Source: Bacteroidales bacterium
GTDB taxonomy: Bacteria; Bacteroidota; Bacteroidia; Bacteroidales; F082
DNA length: 64,000 nt
NCBI GenBank assembly: GCA_024710405.1
Contig: JANJUV010000005.1
Span: 62,001 to 126,000 of the forward strand
Reading direction: 5' to 3'
The notes under the pieces are model-generated. The model was not told the DNA's origin, ran no database searches, and saw nothing but the letters and a program-made list of their open reading frames with translations. Made by a program: the position numbers and the translations under genes. This document shows, piece by piece, positions 1-10,193 of this stretch. Within the stretch, counting starts at the first letter, position 1. Each line of letters opens with the position of its first letter.

Positions 1-1
1 T

Positions 2-535
2 GCCATACATTACCTCTCAAAATTTTCGCAACTCATGCGAAAAATCCTCAGCAATTCGGCCGAAAGCATGATCACGCTGCGCGATGAGGTGCAGGCCCTT
101 GAACTTTATCTCGATATTGAAAAACTCAGATTCATGGATAAATTTGAGTATGAAATCAACATGGATCCGGAAATCGATGACGAGTTTCTAGAATTGCCTC
201 CAATGATTCTACAACCCTATGTGGAGAATGCCATTATTCATGGTTTGATGCACAGCCCTAAAAAAGGTAAACTGACCATTTCGATCAGTCTCCGGGGAAA
301 TGATGTGTTGTGTGTTGTTCAGGACGATGGCATTGGACGAGATAAAGCAGGTGAAATCCGAAGACAGTCAGACATCAGGCGCCGCTCACGTGGCATGTTG
401 ATTACCGGAGAGCGTCTGGCAATACTGAACCAGTATTCAGAACAACGATATGAAGTTAAGGTCATTGATCTGAAGGACGATAACGGTCAGGCAACCGGTA
501 CCCGTGTCGAAATTACCCTACATTATAAAGATTAA
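2..535 (+). CDS. LytS/YehU-type sensor histidine kinase, C-terminal part (5' truncated by window edge)
   Basis: The frame is open from base 2, so the gene begins before the window and only about 177 residues are visible. The first visible residues (AIHYLSKFSQLMRKIL) match the linker that follows the phosphoacceptor region in LytS-type (His_kinase + HATPase_c) kinases. The ATP-binding domain is complete: an N-box in LPPMILQPYVENAIIHG and a G-box in DDGIGRDKA. The phosphoacceptor histidine must lie upstream. The next gene, 43 bases downstream, is a LytTR response regulator, the usual partner. The kinase would autophosphorylate with ATP at the inner membrane and pass phosphate to that regulator. 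The signal sensed cannot be read here because the sensory part is missing. Confidence 0.9.
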   Translation, partial: AIHYLSKFSQLMRKILSNSAESMITLRDEVQALELYLDIEKLRFMDKFEYEINMDPEIDDEFLELPPMILQPYVENAIIHGLMHSPKKGKLTISISLRGNDVLCVVQDDGIGRDKAGEIRRQSDIRRRSRGMLITGERLAILNQYSEQRYEVKVIDLKDDNGQATGTRVEITLHYKD

Positions 536-578
536 AATGATTTGAAATTTTCAGAGTTGATTTAATAAAACATGAATC

Positions 579-1328
579 ATGATCAGATGTATTATTGTCG
601 AAGATGAACCTAAATCAAGAGACACCCTCAGGGGACTTCTTTCACGTTTTTGCACCGATGTTATGATTTGTGCCGAAGCACCCGGAGTGGTTTCAGGTGT
701 TGAAGCTATCAAGCAACACAAACCTGATCTTGTTTTTCTGGATATAGAAATGCCCGATGGCAGTGGATTCAAACTGTTGGAAAGACTGCATCCTGTTGAT
801 TTTGATGTCGTGTTTACCACCGCATTCGAACAATTTGCCATCAAGGCCATCCGCTTTGCAGCCCTGGATTACTTACTCAAACCTATTTCGCCCGACGAAT
901 TGGTGGCAGCCGTTGAAAAGGTGAAACAATCAAAGGAAAAACGAACCAATCAGAAAAACATCGAAGTATTAATCAGTAACCTGAAGCCCAGCCTGACAGA
1001 ACCAAAAAAAATTGTGCTGTCAACACTCGAAAAAATTCATGTTGTAGAAGTTGATGATATAATCCGTTGCGAGTCGGATAATTATTATACCCATTTTTAT
1101 TTCGTCAATGGCGGACATCTGCTTATCAGCAAAACGCTCAAGGAAGTTGAGGGTCTGCTTGAGGGCCATAACTTCATCAGACCACACAAATCTCACCTTG
1201 TCAACATACGTTTAATCCGAAATTTTTCGCGTGACGAGGGCGGCTTCATAACCCTCAACGACAACACCAAAGTGCCGGTTTCGAGGCGCAAACGGGAAAA
1301 AATTATCGAGATTATCAATAATATCTGA
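579..1328 (+). CDS. LytTR-family response regulator
   Basis: 249 residues. The N-terminal receiver domain (about 1-120) has the acidic pair E8/D9, phosphoacceptor D55 in FLDIEMP, and the conserved lysine in YLLKPIS. The C-terminal part (about 140-249) is a LytTR DNA-binding domain, seen in RCESDNYYTHFYF, then KSHLVNIR and a closing VPVSRRKREKI. It follows the kinase by 43 bases on the same strand, so the two form a two-component pair. LytTR regulators bind promoter DNA as dimers after phosphorylation. The targets are unknown; the gene just downstream is an unknown membrane protein. Confidence 0.93.
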   Translation: MIRCIIVEDEPKSRDTLRGLLSRFCTDVMICAEAPGVVSGVEAIKQHKPDLVFLDIEMPDGSGFKLLERLHPVDFDVVFTTAFEQFAIKAIRFAALDYLLKPISPDELVAAVEKVKQSKEKRTNQKNIEVLISNLKPSLTEPKKIVLSTLEKIHVVEVDDIIRCESDNYYTHFYFVNGGHLLISKTLKEVEGLLEGHNFIRPHKSHLVNIRLIRNFSRDEGGFITLNDNTKVPVSRRKREKIIEIINNI

Positions 1329-1463
1329 ACCGTAACGAAAATGGTAATCACAGCTTTATAGTTCCGCTAACTTGTCAGGATCAGCCGTTTTCTTTTTTTT
1401 TCCTTTGGGCTTCCGATTAATTATTATTTTTAACCTCCCAAATCACACAAGGTCACAACTGCA

Positions 1464-1958
1464 ATGGAAGACTATTTCTATATTTTGATCGGTATCTTAT
1501 GGGTTGTGTTTTCGGTTATTAAAGCCAGCCGAAAAAACAATCAACCACAGCCTCATGAGGGGTCGGAAGAAACCGGCAGACGTACGACCCTGGAGGATAT
1601 TCTTGGTGAACTTCTTGAAAAAGAAGAATATACTGAACCAGACACCGTCACACGCAAAACATCTGAGGCAACCGTTACCTCTTCCGAAATCAACCAACCC
1701 GTTTACGAAAGTCTGGAAGCAGAATACACCCAGCCATCATTGTACAGCCAATATACGGGAGAAATTACCGATGACAATCTCCTGAAAGGAATTTACGAAT
1801 CATTGGAGGATGATACAGAAGTTAAATCAATGACAATTAATAACTTGTCCGATTCAGATAATACGATAACCGAAACCCGAACCGAAACCCAAAACCACAG
1901 CTTCGATCTGAGAAAAGCTGTGATATATTCAGTAATCCTTGAACGACCTTATGCCTGA
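1464..1958 (+). CDS. hypothetical protein with one N-terminal membrane segment
   Basis: 164 residues, no family recognised. The first 20 or so residues (YFYILIGILWVVFSVI) form one transmembrane helix or uncleaved signal anchor, followed by a positive cluster (KASRKNN). This suggests that the rest, an acidic, threonine/serine/glutamate-rich and probably disordered tail, lies in the cytoplasm. It sits 135 bases after the response regulator and 126 bases before the receptor operon, which has its own promoter. No terminator was seen on either side. Two other frames are open across it but look like shadows; this one has the membrane helix at the start and a natural start codon. Confidence 0.6.
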   Translation: MEDYFYILIGILWVVFSVIKASRKNNQPQPHEGSEETGRRTTLEDILGELLEKEEYTEPDTVTRKTSEATVTSSEINQPVYESLEAEYTQPSLYSQYTGEITDDNLLKGIYESLEDDTEVKSMTINNLSDSDNTITETRTETQNHSFDLRKAVIYSVILERPYA

Positions 1959-2006
1959 CTGATGTGAGGTATCGGGAACTTTTTTGGAGGCACTGAGCCG
2001 TTTTTC

Positions 2007-2038
2007 TTGTCGGGTAAAACGAATTGTTTTTATCTTTA
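2007..2038 (+). promoter_or_regulatory. Bacteroidota-type promoter for the receptor operon
   Basis: A -33 element TTG at 2007-2009 is followed after 21 bases by TATCTTTA at 2031-2038, a 7 of 8 match to TAnnTTTG. It lies about 46 bases upstream of the receptor start codon at 2085. The match is by eye to the known sigma-ABfr consensus. Confidence 0.5.
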
Positions 2039-2084
2039 CCGGCCTTTAACGCACACAGAGTAGTAGAACATAAATTTACACGGT

Positions 2085-5000
2085 ATGTTAAAAAATGTAC
2101 TTTTAACAGGAGTCATGGTGTTGATTTCGTGCACCCTGACATTAGCCCAACAAGGAAGACTTCAGGGAACAATTTTGGAGAAAGAATCACGTGAACCTAT
2201 TCCTTTTGCCAATGTTGTCCTTGAAAATGGCGGTACGGTAGTCGGAGGAGCCACTTCCGACATGGATGGTAAATATATTATCAACCCCATTCCACCCGGA
2301 AGGTATGACCTTAGGGCAACTTTTGTCGGTTATAATCCGGTGCTGATTAAGGGCATACAAATCAGCGGAAATCAAATTACCTTCTATGATATTCAAATGG
2401 TCAGCACCTCAATTGACCTGCAAACTGTAGAAGTTATTGATTATAAGGTACCGCTCATTTCCAAAGACCAGACAACTTCAGGAGCCTCAATCACATCCGA
2501 AGAAATAGCCAAAATGCCTAACCGTTCGGCAGATGCCGTTGCAGCTACGGTTGGCGGAGTTTTTTCGGCTGACGGTGAACGTGGTAACGTGCGTGGTGCA
2601 CGCTCTGATGCAACCGCATTGTTTATCGACGGTGTCAGGGTAATCGGCTCTTCCAGCGTTCCTCAATCCGCCATCGAGCAGGTTGACGTTATCCTTGGCG
2701 GAACGCCGGCACAATATGGCGATGCAACCGGTGGTATTATCAGTGTTACAACCAGAGGACCATCTCGTACATTCGGTGCAGGGGTTGAGTTCGAAACATC
2801 TGAATTCCTTGACGCCTTCGGTCACAACAGGCTTGGTTTCAATGTTCAGGGACCACTGATCAAGAGCAAAAAGAAAAATATGGCTCTATTAGGATTTTTC
2901 GTGGCCGGTGACATCAATTATGACCGCGACGGCGCCATTTCCCACAGCGGTTACTGGAAAGCTAAGGACAACGTGCTTGCCAGCCTCGAGCAGAACCCGC
3001 TCAGGCCAACAGGCCGCGGAGCAGGTACGTACCTGAATGCAGAATTTCTCAGAACAAACGACCTTGAAAGGGTAAAACGTTCACTAAACACTGAAAATTA
3101 TAATGTTAACCTCTCGGGTAATATCAATATCCGGACAACCGAAACTGTTAACCTGACCTTCGGAGGTACTTTCAATAAATCCGCCGGTAGCGCTTTCAGC
3201 TACAGCGGATCGCTTCTCAATTACGACAAAAACACCCAATACGACAACAACACATGGCGCGTATTCGGACGTTTTACCCAACGTTTCCCTGCAAGCAGCG
3301 AAAGCACCTCGCTCATCAAAAACATTTACTATTCAATATCTGCCGACTACACCAGAATTAATAACTCTTTTGGCGATCCCAACCATAAGGATGACCTGTT
3401 CAAATATGGCTATATCGGAAAATTCTCCACATTTAAAACACCCACTTTTGAATTTGGCAGCGACTCTGTCAATGGCAAGTTATACACGGATGTTTGGTTG
3501 CTTAACTCATGGGATTTTGACACCCTGGTCACCTGGACTCCATTCGACATCAATCCGCTTGTTGCCAACTACACCACAAGCTACTACAATACATACGACG
3601 GACAACCTGATGACCATTACCGTAACCTCGACCAGATACTTCTGGGAGGTGCACTGGTAAACGGTTTCAACCCTCAGGCAGTTTATGGATTCTACCAGTC
3701 GCCGGGCACAAATCAAAGTGGATTCGGACGCTCCGACAGCGACCAGTTTAGCATCAATGTGGCAGGTTCAATGGACATTGGCAACCACGAAATCAAACTC
3801 GGCTTCCAGTACGAACAACGTAATTCACGTTCAGTAAACTATGCCGCAACCGGTTTGTGGAACCTGATGCGCGGTTTGTCGAACTTCCACCTCATTGAGC
3901 TTGACAAGGACAACCCATTTGTTATCGCTTACGACGGATTCGTAGACACCATAATGTATTACCGTCGCTATGACGAAAACTCCCAACGCATATTTGACCA
4001 GAACCTCCGCCAGCGTCTCGGACTTCCCGTTGCCGGACTCGATTTTATCAACATTGACTCGTATGACTTCAACAACCATACTATCGAGTATTATGACAAA
4101 GAAGGCAAGATGCACACAATTGGGGTAGGCGAAAATTTATTTGACATCAGCATGTTCAGTGCAGATGAGCTTTTGAACGATGGCAATTCTTATGTAAATT
4201 ACTTTGGATTCGACTATAAAGGAAACAAGCTGAAAAGCCAACCAAGCTTCGAAGACTTCTTCAATGCCACAGATGAAAACGGACAGTTTACCAGACCAAT
4301 CGGATCATATCAACCTATTTATATGGCCGGTTATCTTCAGGATAAATTTGCCTTCCGCGACCTTATATTCAACATTGGTGTGCGAGTTGACCGATTCGAT
4401 GCCAACCAGAAAGTTCTGAAAGATCCATACCTGTTATTTAATGCTTACACTGCAGGCGAGGTAAACAGTATTGGCGGAGTTCCTGTTACTCATCCTACCA
4501 GTATTGGCGATGACTTTACAGTGTATATTGACAAAATCGGAGACGAATCTGCGATCAAGGGATATCGTTTCGAAAACACATGGTACAATGCTGAGGGTGC
4601 TGTGATTCAGGATCCAGCAGTTCTGGATGCAGGCTCGGGAATTTCACCTTTTATTATCAATCCTGATCAACAAAGGGTCGACATCAATTCATTCAAGGAC
4701 TACGAACCCCAGTGGAGTGTGATGCCGCGTATTTCGTTCTCCTTCCCCATCTCCGATGAAGCATTGTTTTTTGCACACTACGATGTTCTTACACAACGTC
4801 CAACCAGCAATGTGTTTTCAAACCCCGCGACTTATTACTTCTTTGAGAGCATTGGAACGATCGTAAACAATCCTTCACTGAAACCGACACAAACCATTGA
4901 CTATGAACTTGGTTTCACACAAAAACTCACCAATAGCTCCTCATTGACCTTTACGAGCTATTATCGTGAGATGAGAAATATGATCCAGATCTTCAGGTTT

Positions 5001-5792
5001 AATGGCGCGTATCCGAAAGCATACAACTCCTTCAACAATCTGGACTTTGGAACTGTCAAAGGCTTAACTGTTGAATATGACCTCCGCCGGACAAACAATG
5101 CCCGTATCCGTGCCGGTTACACCCTGCAGTTTGCCAATGCCACCGGTGCCAGCACCACAACAGCAGCTGCGCTGGTTGCCGCCGGATTGCCCAACCTAAG
5201 GTCAACTATTCCAATGCCCTGGGACCGCAGGCATCAGTTCAACCTTTTGTTCGACTATCGTTATGGTTCCGGCAAAGAATATAACGGACCGGTGATCAAC
5301 CGCGAGAAAAAAGACAAAGCTCCTGTACAGTTGCTCAAAAATGCCGGTTTTTCGCTTACACTTAATGGTGGTTCGGGAACCCCTTATACGGCGTCACGTA
5401 ATGTTACCTCACCGGTCTCAGGAGGAAGTAACCTTCTCAAAGGAAGTTACTTTGGATCACGCCTGCCCTGGCAATTCCGCCTTGACCTTCGTGTTGACAA
5501 AGACTTTGATTTCAAAATCGGAGGAAAAAGTGAAGATGGAAAACGCAATGCATATATGAACGTTTACCTTCAGGTGCTTAACCTGTTGAACACCAAAAAT
5601 GTACTAAACGTGTATCCGGCTACCGGAAACCCAAATGATGACGGATATCTGGCCGCTCCTGAATGGCAAAGGCAGATCATTTCTCAAACTAATCCTCAGT
5701 CATTCAGAGAGTTGTATTCGCTTTTCGTTGACTTCCCGGGCAATTACAGCTCGCCCAGACAAATCAGGATTGGTTTAATCTTTAATTTCTAA
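2085..5792 (+). CDS. TonB-dependent outer-membrane receptor with carboxypeptidase-like N-terminal domain
   Basis: 1235 residues. A signal peptide (about 1-21, ending TLTLAQ) is followed by a carboxypeptidase-D regulatory-like domain (about 24-115; PIPFANVVLENGG, then SDMDGKYIINPIPPGRYDL). The plug domain runs from about 125 to 230 (SITSEEIAKMPNRSADAVAA, then GARSDATALFIDGVRV and GGTPAQYGDATGGIISVTT). The rest is a large beta-barrel ending in phenylalanine (RIGLIFNF), as outer-membrane barrels do. Such receptors import ligands using TonB energy. There is no SusD-like lipoprotein next to it, so it is not a normal glycan-uptake SusCD pair. It heads a three-gene operon with a huge secreted protein and a PorV/PorQ-like barrel. 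The substrate is unknown. Confidence 0.9.
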   Translation: MLKNVLLTGVMVLISCTLTLAQQGRLQGTILEKESREPIPFANVVLENGGTVVGGATSDMDGKYIINPIPPGRYDLRATFVGYNPVLIKGIQISGNQITFYDIQMVSTSIDLQTVEVIDYKVPLISKDQTTSGASITSEEIAKMPNRSADAVAATVGGVFSADGERGNVRGARSDATALFIDGVRVIGSSSVPQSAIEQVDVILGGTPAQYGDATGGIISVTTRGPSRTFGAGVEFETSEFLDAFGHNRLGFNVQGPLIKSKKKNMALLGFFVAGDINYDRDGAISHSGYWKAKDNVLASLEQNPLRPTGRGAGTYLNAEFLRTNDLERVKRSLNTENYNVNLSGNINIRTTETVNLTFGGTFNKSAGSAFSYSGSLLNYDKNTQYDNNTWRVFGRFTQRFPASSESTSLIKNIYYSISADYTRINNSFGDPNHKDDLFKYGYIGKFSTFKTPTFEFGSDSVNGKLYTDVWLLNSWDFDTLVTWTPFDINPLVANYTTSYYNTYDGQPDDHYRNLDQILLGGALVNGFNPQAVYGFYQSPGTNQSGFGRSDSDQFSINVAGSMDIGNHEIKLGFQYEQRNSRSVNYAATGLWNLMRGLSNFHLIELDKDNPFVIAYDGFVDTIMYYRRYDENSQRIFDQNLRQRLGLPVAGLDFINIDSYDFNNHTIEYYDKEGKMHTIGVGENLFDISMFSADELLNDGNSYVNYFGFDYKGNKLKSQPSFEDFFNATDENGQFTRPIGSYQPIYMAGYLQDKFAFRDLIFNIGVRVDRFDANQKVLKDPYLLFNAYTAGEVNSIGGVPVTHPTSIGDDFTVYIDKIGDESAIKGYRFENTWYNAEGAVIQDPAVLDAGSGISPFIINPDQQRVDINSFKDYEPQWSVMPRISFSFPISDEALFFAHYDVLTQRPTSNVFSNPATYYFFESIGTIVNNPSLKPTQTIDYELGFTQKLTNSSSLTFTSYYREMRNMIQIFRFNGAYPKAYNSFNNLDFGTVKGLTVEYDLRRTNNARIRAGYTLQFANATGASTTTAAALVAAGLPNLRSTIPMPWDRRHQFNLLFDYRYGSGKEYNGPVINREKKDKAPVQLLKNAGFSLTLNGGSGTPYTASRNVTSPVSGGSNLLKGSYFGSRLPWQFRLDLRVDKDFDFKIGGKSEDGKRNAYMNVYLQVLNLLNTKNVLNVYPATGNPNDDGYLAAPEWQRQIISQTNPQSFRELYSLFVDFPGNYSSPRQIRIGLIFNF

Positions 5793-5822
5793 ATTTCTGA
5801 TCCGGCCAAAAATATTATTGTA

Positions 5823-8800
5823 ATGAAAAAAAATTCTGCGACAATGAATAATACATTCCGAATGCTGACCACAGCAGTTATCAGTTTACTGCTGATCTCC
5901 TCTTCTCTGGCAGAGGAATATAAATATGGCAGTCCGACTAACAATTTTCCCCTCAAAGGAACCACTGCCGGATGCTCACCTTCTTCAGCTTTTGAATGGC
6001 TCGATATAAACAATGTACGGGCTCGTATCAACGCTGGTGGTGATATGTGGTGGGATCTGCCCGGTGGAACAGGAGCAAAATATTACATCCCAAAAGGTGG
6101 TTCAGCTACATCAATGTTCTCCGGGTCATTATGGATTGGAGGTTTGGACATCAACAATCAGCTGAAACTTGCTGCACAGCGATACAGACAGGTTGGGATT
6201 GATTATTGGACCGGGCCTCTAACCATCGATGGAACCGCAGCAACTGACAATACCATTTGTGCTGCATACGACAGACAATGGAAAATAACCCGTGCCGAGG
6301 TGGATGAGTTTCTTGCAAATGTTGACCCGGAAACCGGCGCATTTATCCCCAGTGATTCCTATGTAATTCCAACTTCAATACTCGATTGGCCAGCACATGG
6401 TGATGTTTCCAAAAAGCAAAGTTTCTATCTGGCACCATTCTACGATGTGGATGGTGACGGCGAATACAACCCATTAGCCGGTGACTATCCTTATTATGAT
6501 ATTGACAACAGCCTGTGCCGCACAAAAACTCCAACCCTTGATGAATCTGTAGAAGGGTCAATATTTGGATCGGTGCTTGCCGATCAGGTAATCAAAGGCG
6601 ACCAGACAATCTGGTGGGTATTCAACGACAAAGGAAATTTCCACACAGAAACTCAGGGTGCTGCCATTGGCATGGAAATCAGGGCACAAGCTTTTGCGTT
6701 CGCGACCAACGATGAAGTCAACAACATGTCGTTCTACAGTTATGAAATCATCAACCGCTCTACTTTTGAGCTCACACAAACTTACTTCTCCCTGTGGGTT
6801 GACCCCGATTTAGGATATGCATTCGATGACTTCACCGGTTGCGATGTCGGACGTGGTTTGGGTTATGTGTATAACGGAAAAGCCGTAGACGGAAGCAACG
6901 AACCCGAATCTTACGGAAACCAACCCCCTGCAATTGGTGTCGACTTCTTCCAGGGTCCATATATGGATCCTGATGGCCTTGATAACCCAAAGTTTGACGC
7001 CAATGGTGTGCAGCTTTGCGACGTCAGCATCAACGGTATCAATTTTGGAAATGGCATCATTGATGATGAGCGTTTTGGTATGAGAAGGTTTATCTACCAT
7101 AATAATTCGAGCGGAGATTTGGGTGACCCACAAATTGCTTCTCAATATTATAATTACCTGCGCGGTAAGTGGAAGCAAGGACAGGATATGGAATACGGCG
7201 GAAACGCATTTCCTGGTGGCCCTGGAACAGTTGGCCCTGTTACTGATTTCATGTTCCCGGCCGATACTGACCCCTGCAACTGGGGAACCGGCGGTATTCC
7301 GCCAAATGGTGGCTACAACACCAACGGTTTTTACTGGACAGAAGAAACCGGTAACAATGGCTCACCAAACGATCCGGGTGACAGGCGTTTCATGCAGTCA
7401 GCCGGTCCCTTCACGCTCAAACCGGGTGCTGTAAATTATATTACCGTAGGTATTCCATGGGCACGCGCCGTATCTGGAGGACCTTTTGCATCAGTTGAAC
7501 TACTGAGGGTTGTTGACGATAAAGCTCAGGCCTTGTTCGACAACTGCTTCAAAGTCATCGACGGCCCAAGCGCACCGGACCTCACCTTCCAGGAACTCGA
7601 CCGTGAACTGATCGTGTATATTTCAAACTCGCCCACAAGCAATAACTACAAAGAAGAATATGTTGAACATGATCCAAATATCATCCAGCCTTATCCACTT
7701 GATCCTACCAAAAGAAGCGACTCATTGTTCCGCTTCGAAGGATACCAGATCTTCCAGTTGAAGGATGCTACCGTAAGCGTTGAAAGTTTGAACGATCCGG
7801 CTAAAGTCAGGCTTGTCGCTCAATTCGACAAACAAAATGGTGTGGGAAAATTAGTCAATTTCTATTATGATGATATTATCGGAGCAAACGTGCCCAGAGT
7901 TGAAGTGTTTGGAGGTGACAACGGAATAAAGCACTCCTTCAGGCTCACACAGGATGCTTTTGCAACCGGTGACGTCAGACTGGTAAACCATAAGCAGTAT
8001 TATTATATTGCCATCGCTTATGCCTATAATGAATACATGCCTTACTCGCAGGAGCCAGGAGTTCTGGATGGCTTGCTTGGACAGAAAACACCTTATCTTG
8101 CCGGACGTAAGAATATTGGTGACAGACGTAATGGCGGGCAAGCCTATGTGGCCATCCCTCATAAAACCGTTAACGGAATGCTACCGCTTGCACAATATGG
8201 TGAAGGACCGGAAATAACCAGGCTTTCAGGTCATGGCAATGGTGGTATGAATCTTGAGCTCAAAAAAGAAGTGGTTGAAGAAATTCTCAGCAGGCCTCCT
8301 GCCAGCGCAACAAACCGCTTCGGGGATGATACCTATCCAATGGTCTACAACCCAACCTACGAAAAAGGAAGAGGTCCGGTTAACATTAAGGTTATCGACC
8401 CGCTAAATGTTGTTGACGCCGACTATGAACTGAGCCTAGACTCCCTGAAACTGGTCCGTCTGTTCAACGTAACAGGCGAAGCTGAAATCAGAGGTGATAC
8501 TGCCAGCAAATTTTCTACCACATGGTCATTGAAGGATCTGAAAACAGGAGAAGTGATCAAATCAGACACCTCCATTCTTGCCAATGATGAACAACTGTTC
8601 CTCGACAGAGGTATATCAATCCAAATCAATCAGCCATATTACCCCGGACCTATAAGAGTTGGTCAAAACGCTAATAATCAGGTTATGTTCAGGATTCTTG
8701 CGCCAAACAACGGCTTTATTGAGTCGAGCATTTCTTACGCCGATAGTTCACGTCAGTGGCTTGACGGTTTGCGTGATGAAGATATTCCGGGCTTCGCGCT

Positions 8801-10163
8801 GAACTGGATCCGCTCAGGAACATATAAAGATCAGGAGAACAGTAGTTTTGACGATTGGAATATGTCATCCGACCCCGACAGGCCCTGGGACCCCACCGAA
8901 GCTTACGAAAAAATTGCTTTAGGAACATGGGCGCCTTACTCTCTGGTGACTTTTGGAAACAACATCGGACAGGGTGCCACACAAAGTAGTGTTGGGCCGG
9001 CTTTCTCACAAGACTCAAAAAATGCCAGTAGGTTCGAAAACATTGCAAGTGTTGACATTGTGCTGACACCAGATAAATCGAAGTGGACACGCAGCCCTGT
9101 ACTCGAGATGCAGTTCGATCAGGCACTTGCCGAAGGGAATGCCCCAAGGTTCTCGCTGAGAAGATCGCCTTCTGTGAACAAAGATGGTGTTCCGGCGGCT
9201 TCAATGACCGAAGAACCCAGCGACAATCCAAACGATGCTCATTACATTGGTTCCTATGGCATGGGCTGGTTCCCGGGTTATGCCATCAATGTTGAAACAG
9301 GCGAGCGTCTCAACATCATGTTCGGAGAAGACTCCTACCTTTCGGCACAGAATGGTCGTGATATGCTGTTTAACCCACCACAGAAAGACCTTACTTTGCC
9401 ACAGGTGCTTGACCCGAACATTTTCAGCCAGGTCAATTTCAATCCGCTGCTTGGAGGTAAACACTATGTGTACATCATGCGTCATGATTACTACAAATTT
9501 GCACAACAAACCCTGTCATTCGAGTTCAGTTCACCAGCTTACGATGCCGGACGTTATGCCCACAGTGTGCTGGATACGATCTTCAACACCCAATTCCCAT
9601 TCATAACTAACTACCTGTTTTCACAGATTATGTATGTTGGTATGCCTATGGGTGTTAAGGGTCAGGATTGGCTATCAAATGAGGTAACCATCCGTATCAG
9701 GGTAGCAAAGCCCTATCAGATGCATTATTCAACCGTGCCTTTGGATACTGTTCCACCAGCATTGGATGTTAATGGATTTATGCCCAAATATGCCTTCTCA
9801 ACCGCTGGTATAGCAACACAATTCAGGGATACTGAAAAGTTACAGACCGATCTTGATCTTGTGAATGTTGTACCGAATCCTTATTACGCCTACTCTGATT
9901 ATGAGCGAAACGCCCTCGACAACAGAATTAAAATCACAAATCTGCCCGAGAAATGCGTGGTAACTATTTATAATATGAGTGGTACAAAGATCAGGCAATT
10001 CAAAAAAGATGAAGATAAAACCTCTATTGACTGGGATTTGAAAAACTTTGCCGGTGTGCCAATCTCCAGTGGGGTTTACCTGATCCACATCAAAAATGAA
10101 GATGGCGAACGCATCATAAAGTGGTTTGGTACTATGCGACCAATTGACCTGAACACTTTCTAA
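5823..10163 (+). CDS. very large secreted protein with T9SS C-terminal sorting domain
   Basis: 1446 residues, no enzymatic domain recognised. An N-terminal signal peptide ends near SSSLAEEYK; the start may instead be the methionine eight codons in. The body is rich in aromatic residues, glycine and asparagine with motifs such as AGGDMWWDLPGGTG and SMFSGSLWIGGLDINNQLKL, which suggests a beta-rich surface protein. The last 100 residues look like a T9SS type A domain: NVVPNPYYAYSDYERN, then VTIYNMSGTKIRQF, SGVYLIHIKNEDG and a short tail after it. It would cross the inner membrane by Sec and the outer membrane by T9SS. It starts 30 bases after the receptor and ends 30 bases before the PorV-like gene, so all three are one transcription unit. 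It may be a surface partner of the receptor; this is inference. Confidence 0.8.
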   Translation: MKKNSATMNNTFRMLTTAVISLLLISSSLAEEYKYGSPTNNFPLKGTTAGCSPSSAFEWLDINNVRARINAGGDMWWDLPGGTGAKYYIPKGGSATSMFSGSLWIGGLDINNQLKLAAQRYRQVGIDYWTGPLTIDGTAATDNTICAAYDRQWKITRAEVDEFLANVDPETGAFIPSDSYVIPTSILDWPAHGDVSKKQSFYLAPFYDVDGDGEYNPLAGDYPYYDIDNSLCRTKTPTLDESVEGSIFGSVLADQVIKGDQTIWWVFNDKGNFHTETQGAAIGMEIRAQAFAFATNDEVNNMSFYSYEIINRSTFELTQTYFSLWVDPDLGYAFDDFTGCDVGRGLGYVYNGKAVDGSNEPESYGNQPPAIGVDFFQGPYMDPDGLDNPKFDANGVQLCDVSINGINFGNGIIDDERFGMRRFIYHNNSSGDLGDPQIASQYYNYLRGKWKQGQDMEYGGNAFPGGPGTVGPVTDFMFPADTDPCNWGTGGIPPNGGYNTNGFYWTEETGNNGSPNDPGDRRFMQSAGPFTLKPGAVNYITVGIPWARAVSGGPFASVELLRVVDDKAQALFDNCFKVIDGPSAPDLTFQELDRELIVYISNSPTSNNYKEEYVEHDPNIIQPYPLDPTKRSDSLFRFEGYQIFQLKDATVSVESLNDPAKVRLVAQFDKQNGVGKLVNFYYDDIIGANVPRVEVFGGDNGIKHSFRLTQDAFATGDVRLVNHKQYYYIAIAYAYNEYMPYSQEPGVLDGLLGQKTPYLAGRKNIGDRRNGGQAYVAIPHKTVNGMLPLAQYGEGPEITRLSGHGNGGMNLELKKEVVEEILSRPPASATNRFGDDTYPMVYNPTYEKGRGPVNIKVIDPLNVVDADYELSLDSLKLVRLFNVTGEAEIRGDTASKFSTTWSLKDLKTGEVIKSDTSILANDEQLFLDRGISIQINQPYYPGPIRVGQNANNQVMFRILAPNNGFIESSISYADSSRQWLDGLRDEDIPGFALNWIRSGTYKDQENSSFDDWNMSSDPDRPWDPTEAYEKIALGTWAPYSLVTFGNNIGQGATQSSVGPAFSQDSKNASRFENIASVDIVLTPDKSKWTRSPVLEMQFDQALAEGNAPRFSLRRSPSVNKDGVPAASMTEEPSDNPNDAHYIGSYGMGWFPGYAINVETGERLNIMFGEDSYLSAQNGRDMLFNPPQKDLTLPQVLDPNIFSQVNFNPLLGGKHYVYIMRHDYYKFAQQTLSFEFSSPAYDAGRYAHSVLDTIFNTQFPFITNYLFSQIMYVGMPMGVKGQDWLSNEVTIRIRVAKPYQMHYSTVPLDTVPPALDVNGFMPKYAFSTAGIATQFRDTEKLQTDLDLVNVVPNPYYAYSDYERNALDNRIKITNLPEKCVVTIYNMSGTKIRQFKKDEDKTSIDWDLKNFAGVPISSGVYLIHIKNEDGERIIKWFGTMRPIDLNTF

Positions 10164-10193
10164 TATTCAATGAATCGAGAATTTGAAATACCA

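Noticed and set aside
8716-9231. 171-residue open frame on the minus strand inside the giant T9SS protein gene
   Set aside because: It has no recognisable motif, is fully antisense to a well-supported long gene and has no promoter; it is a shadow of codon usage.
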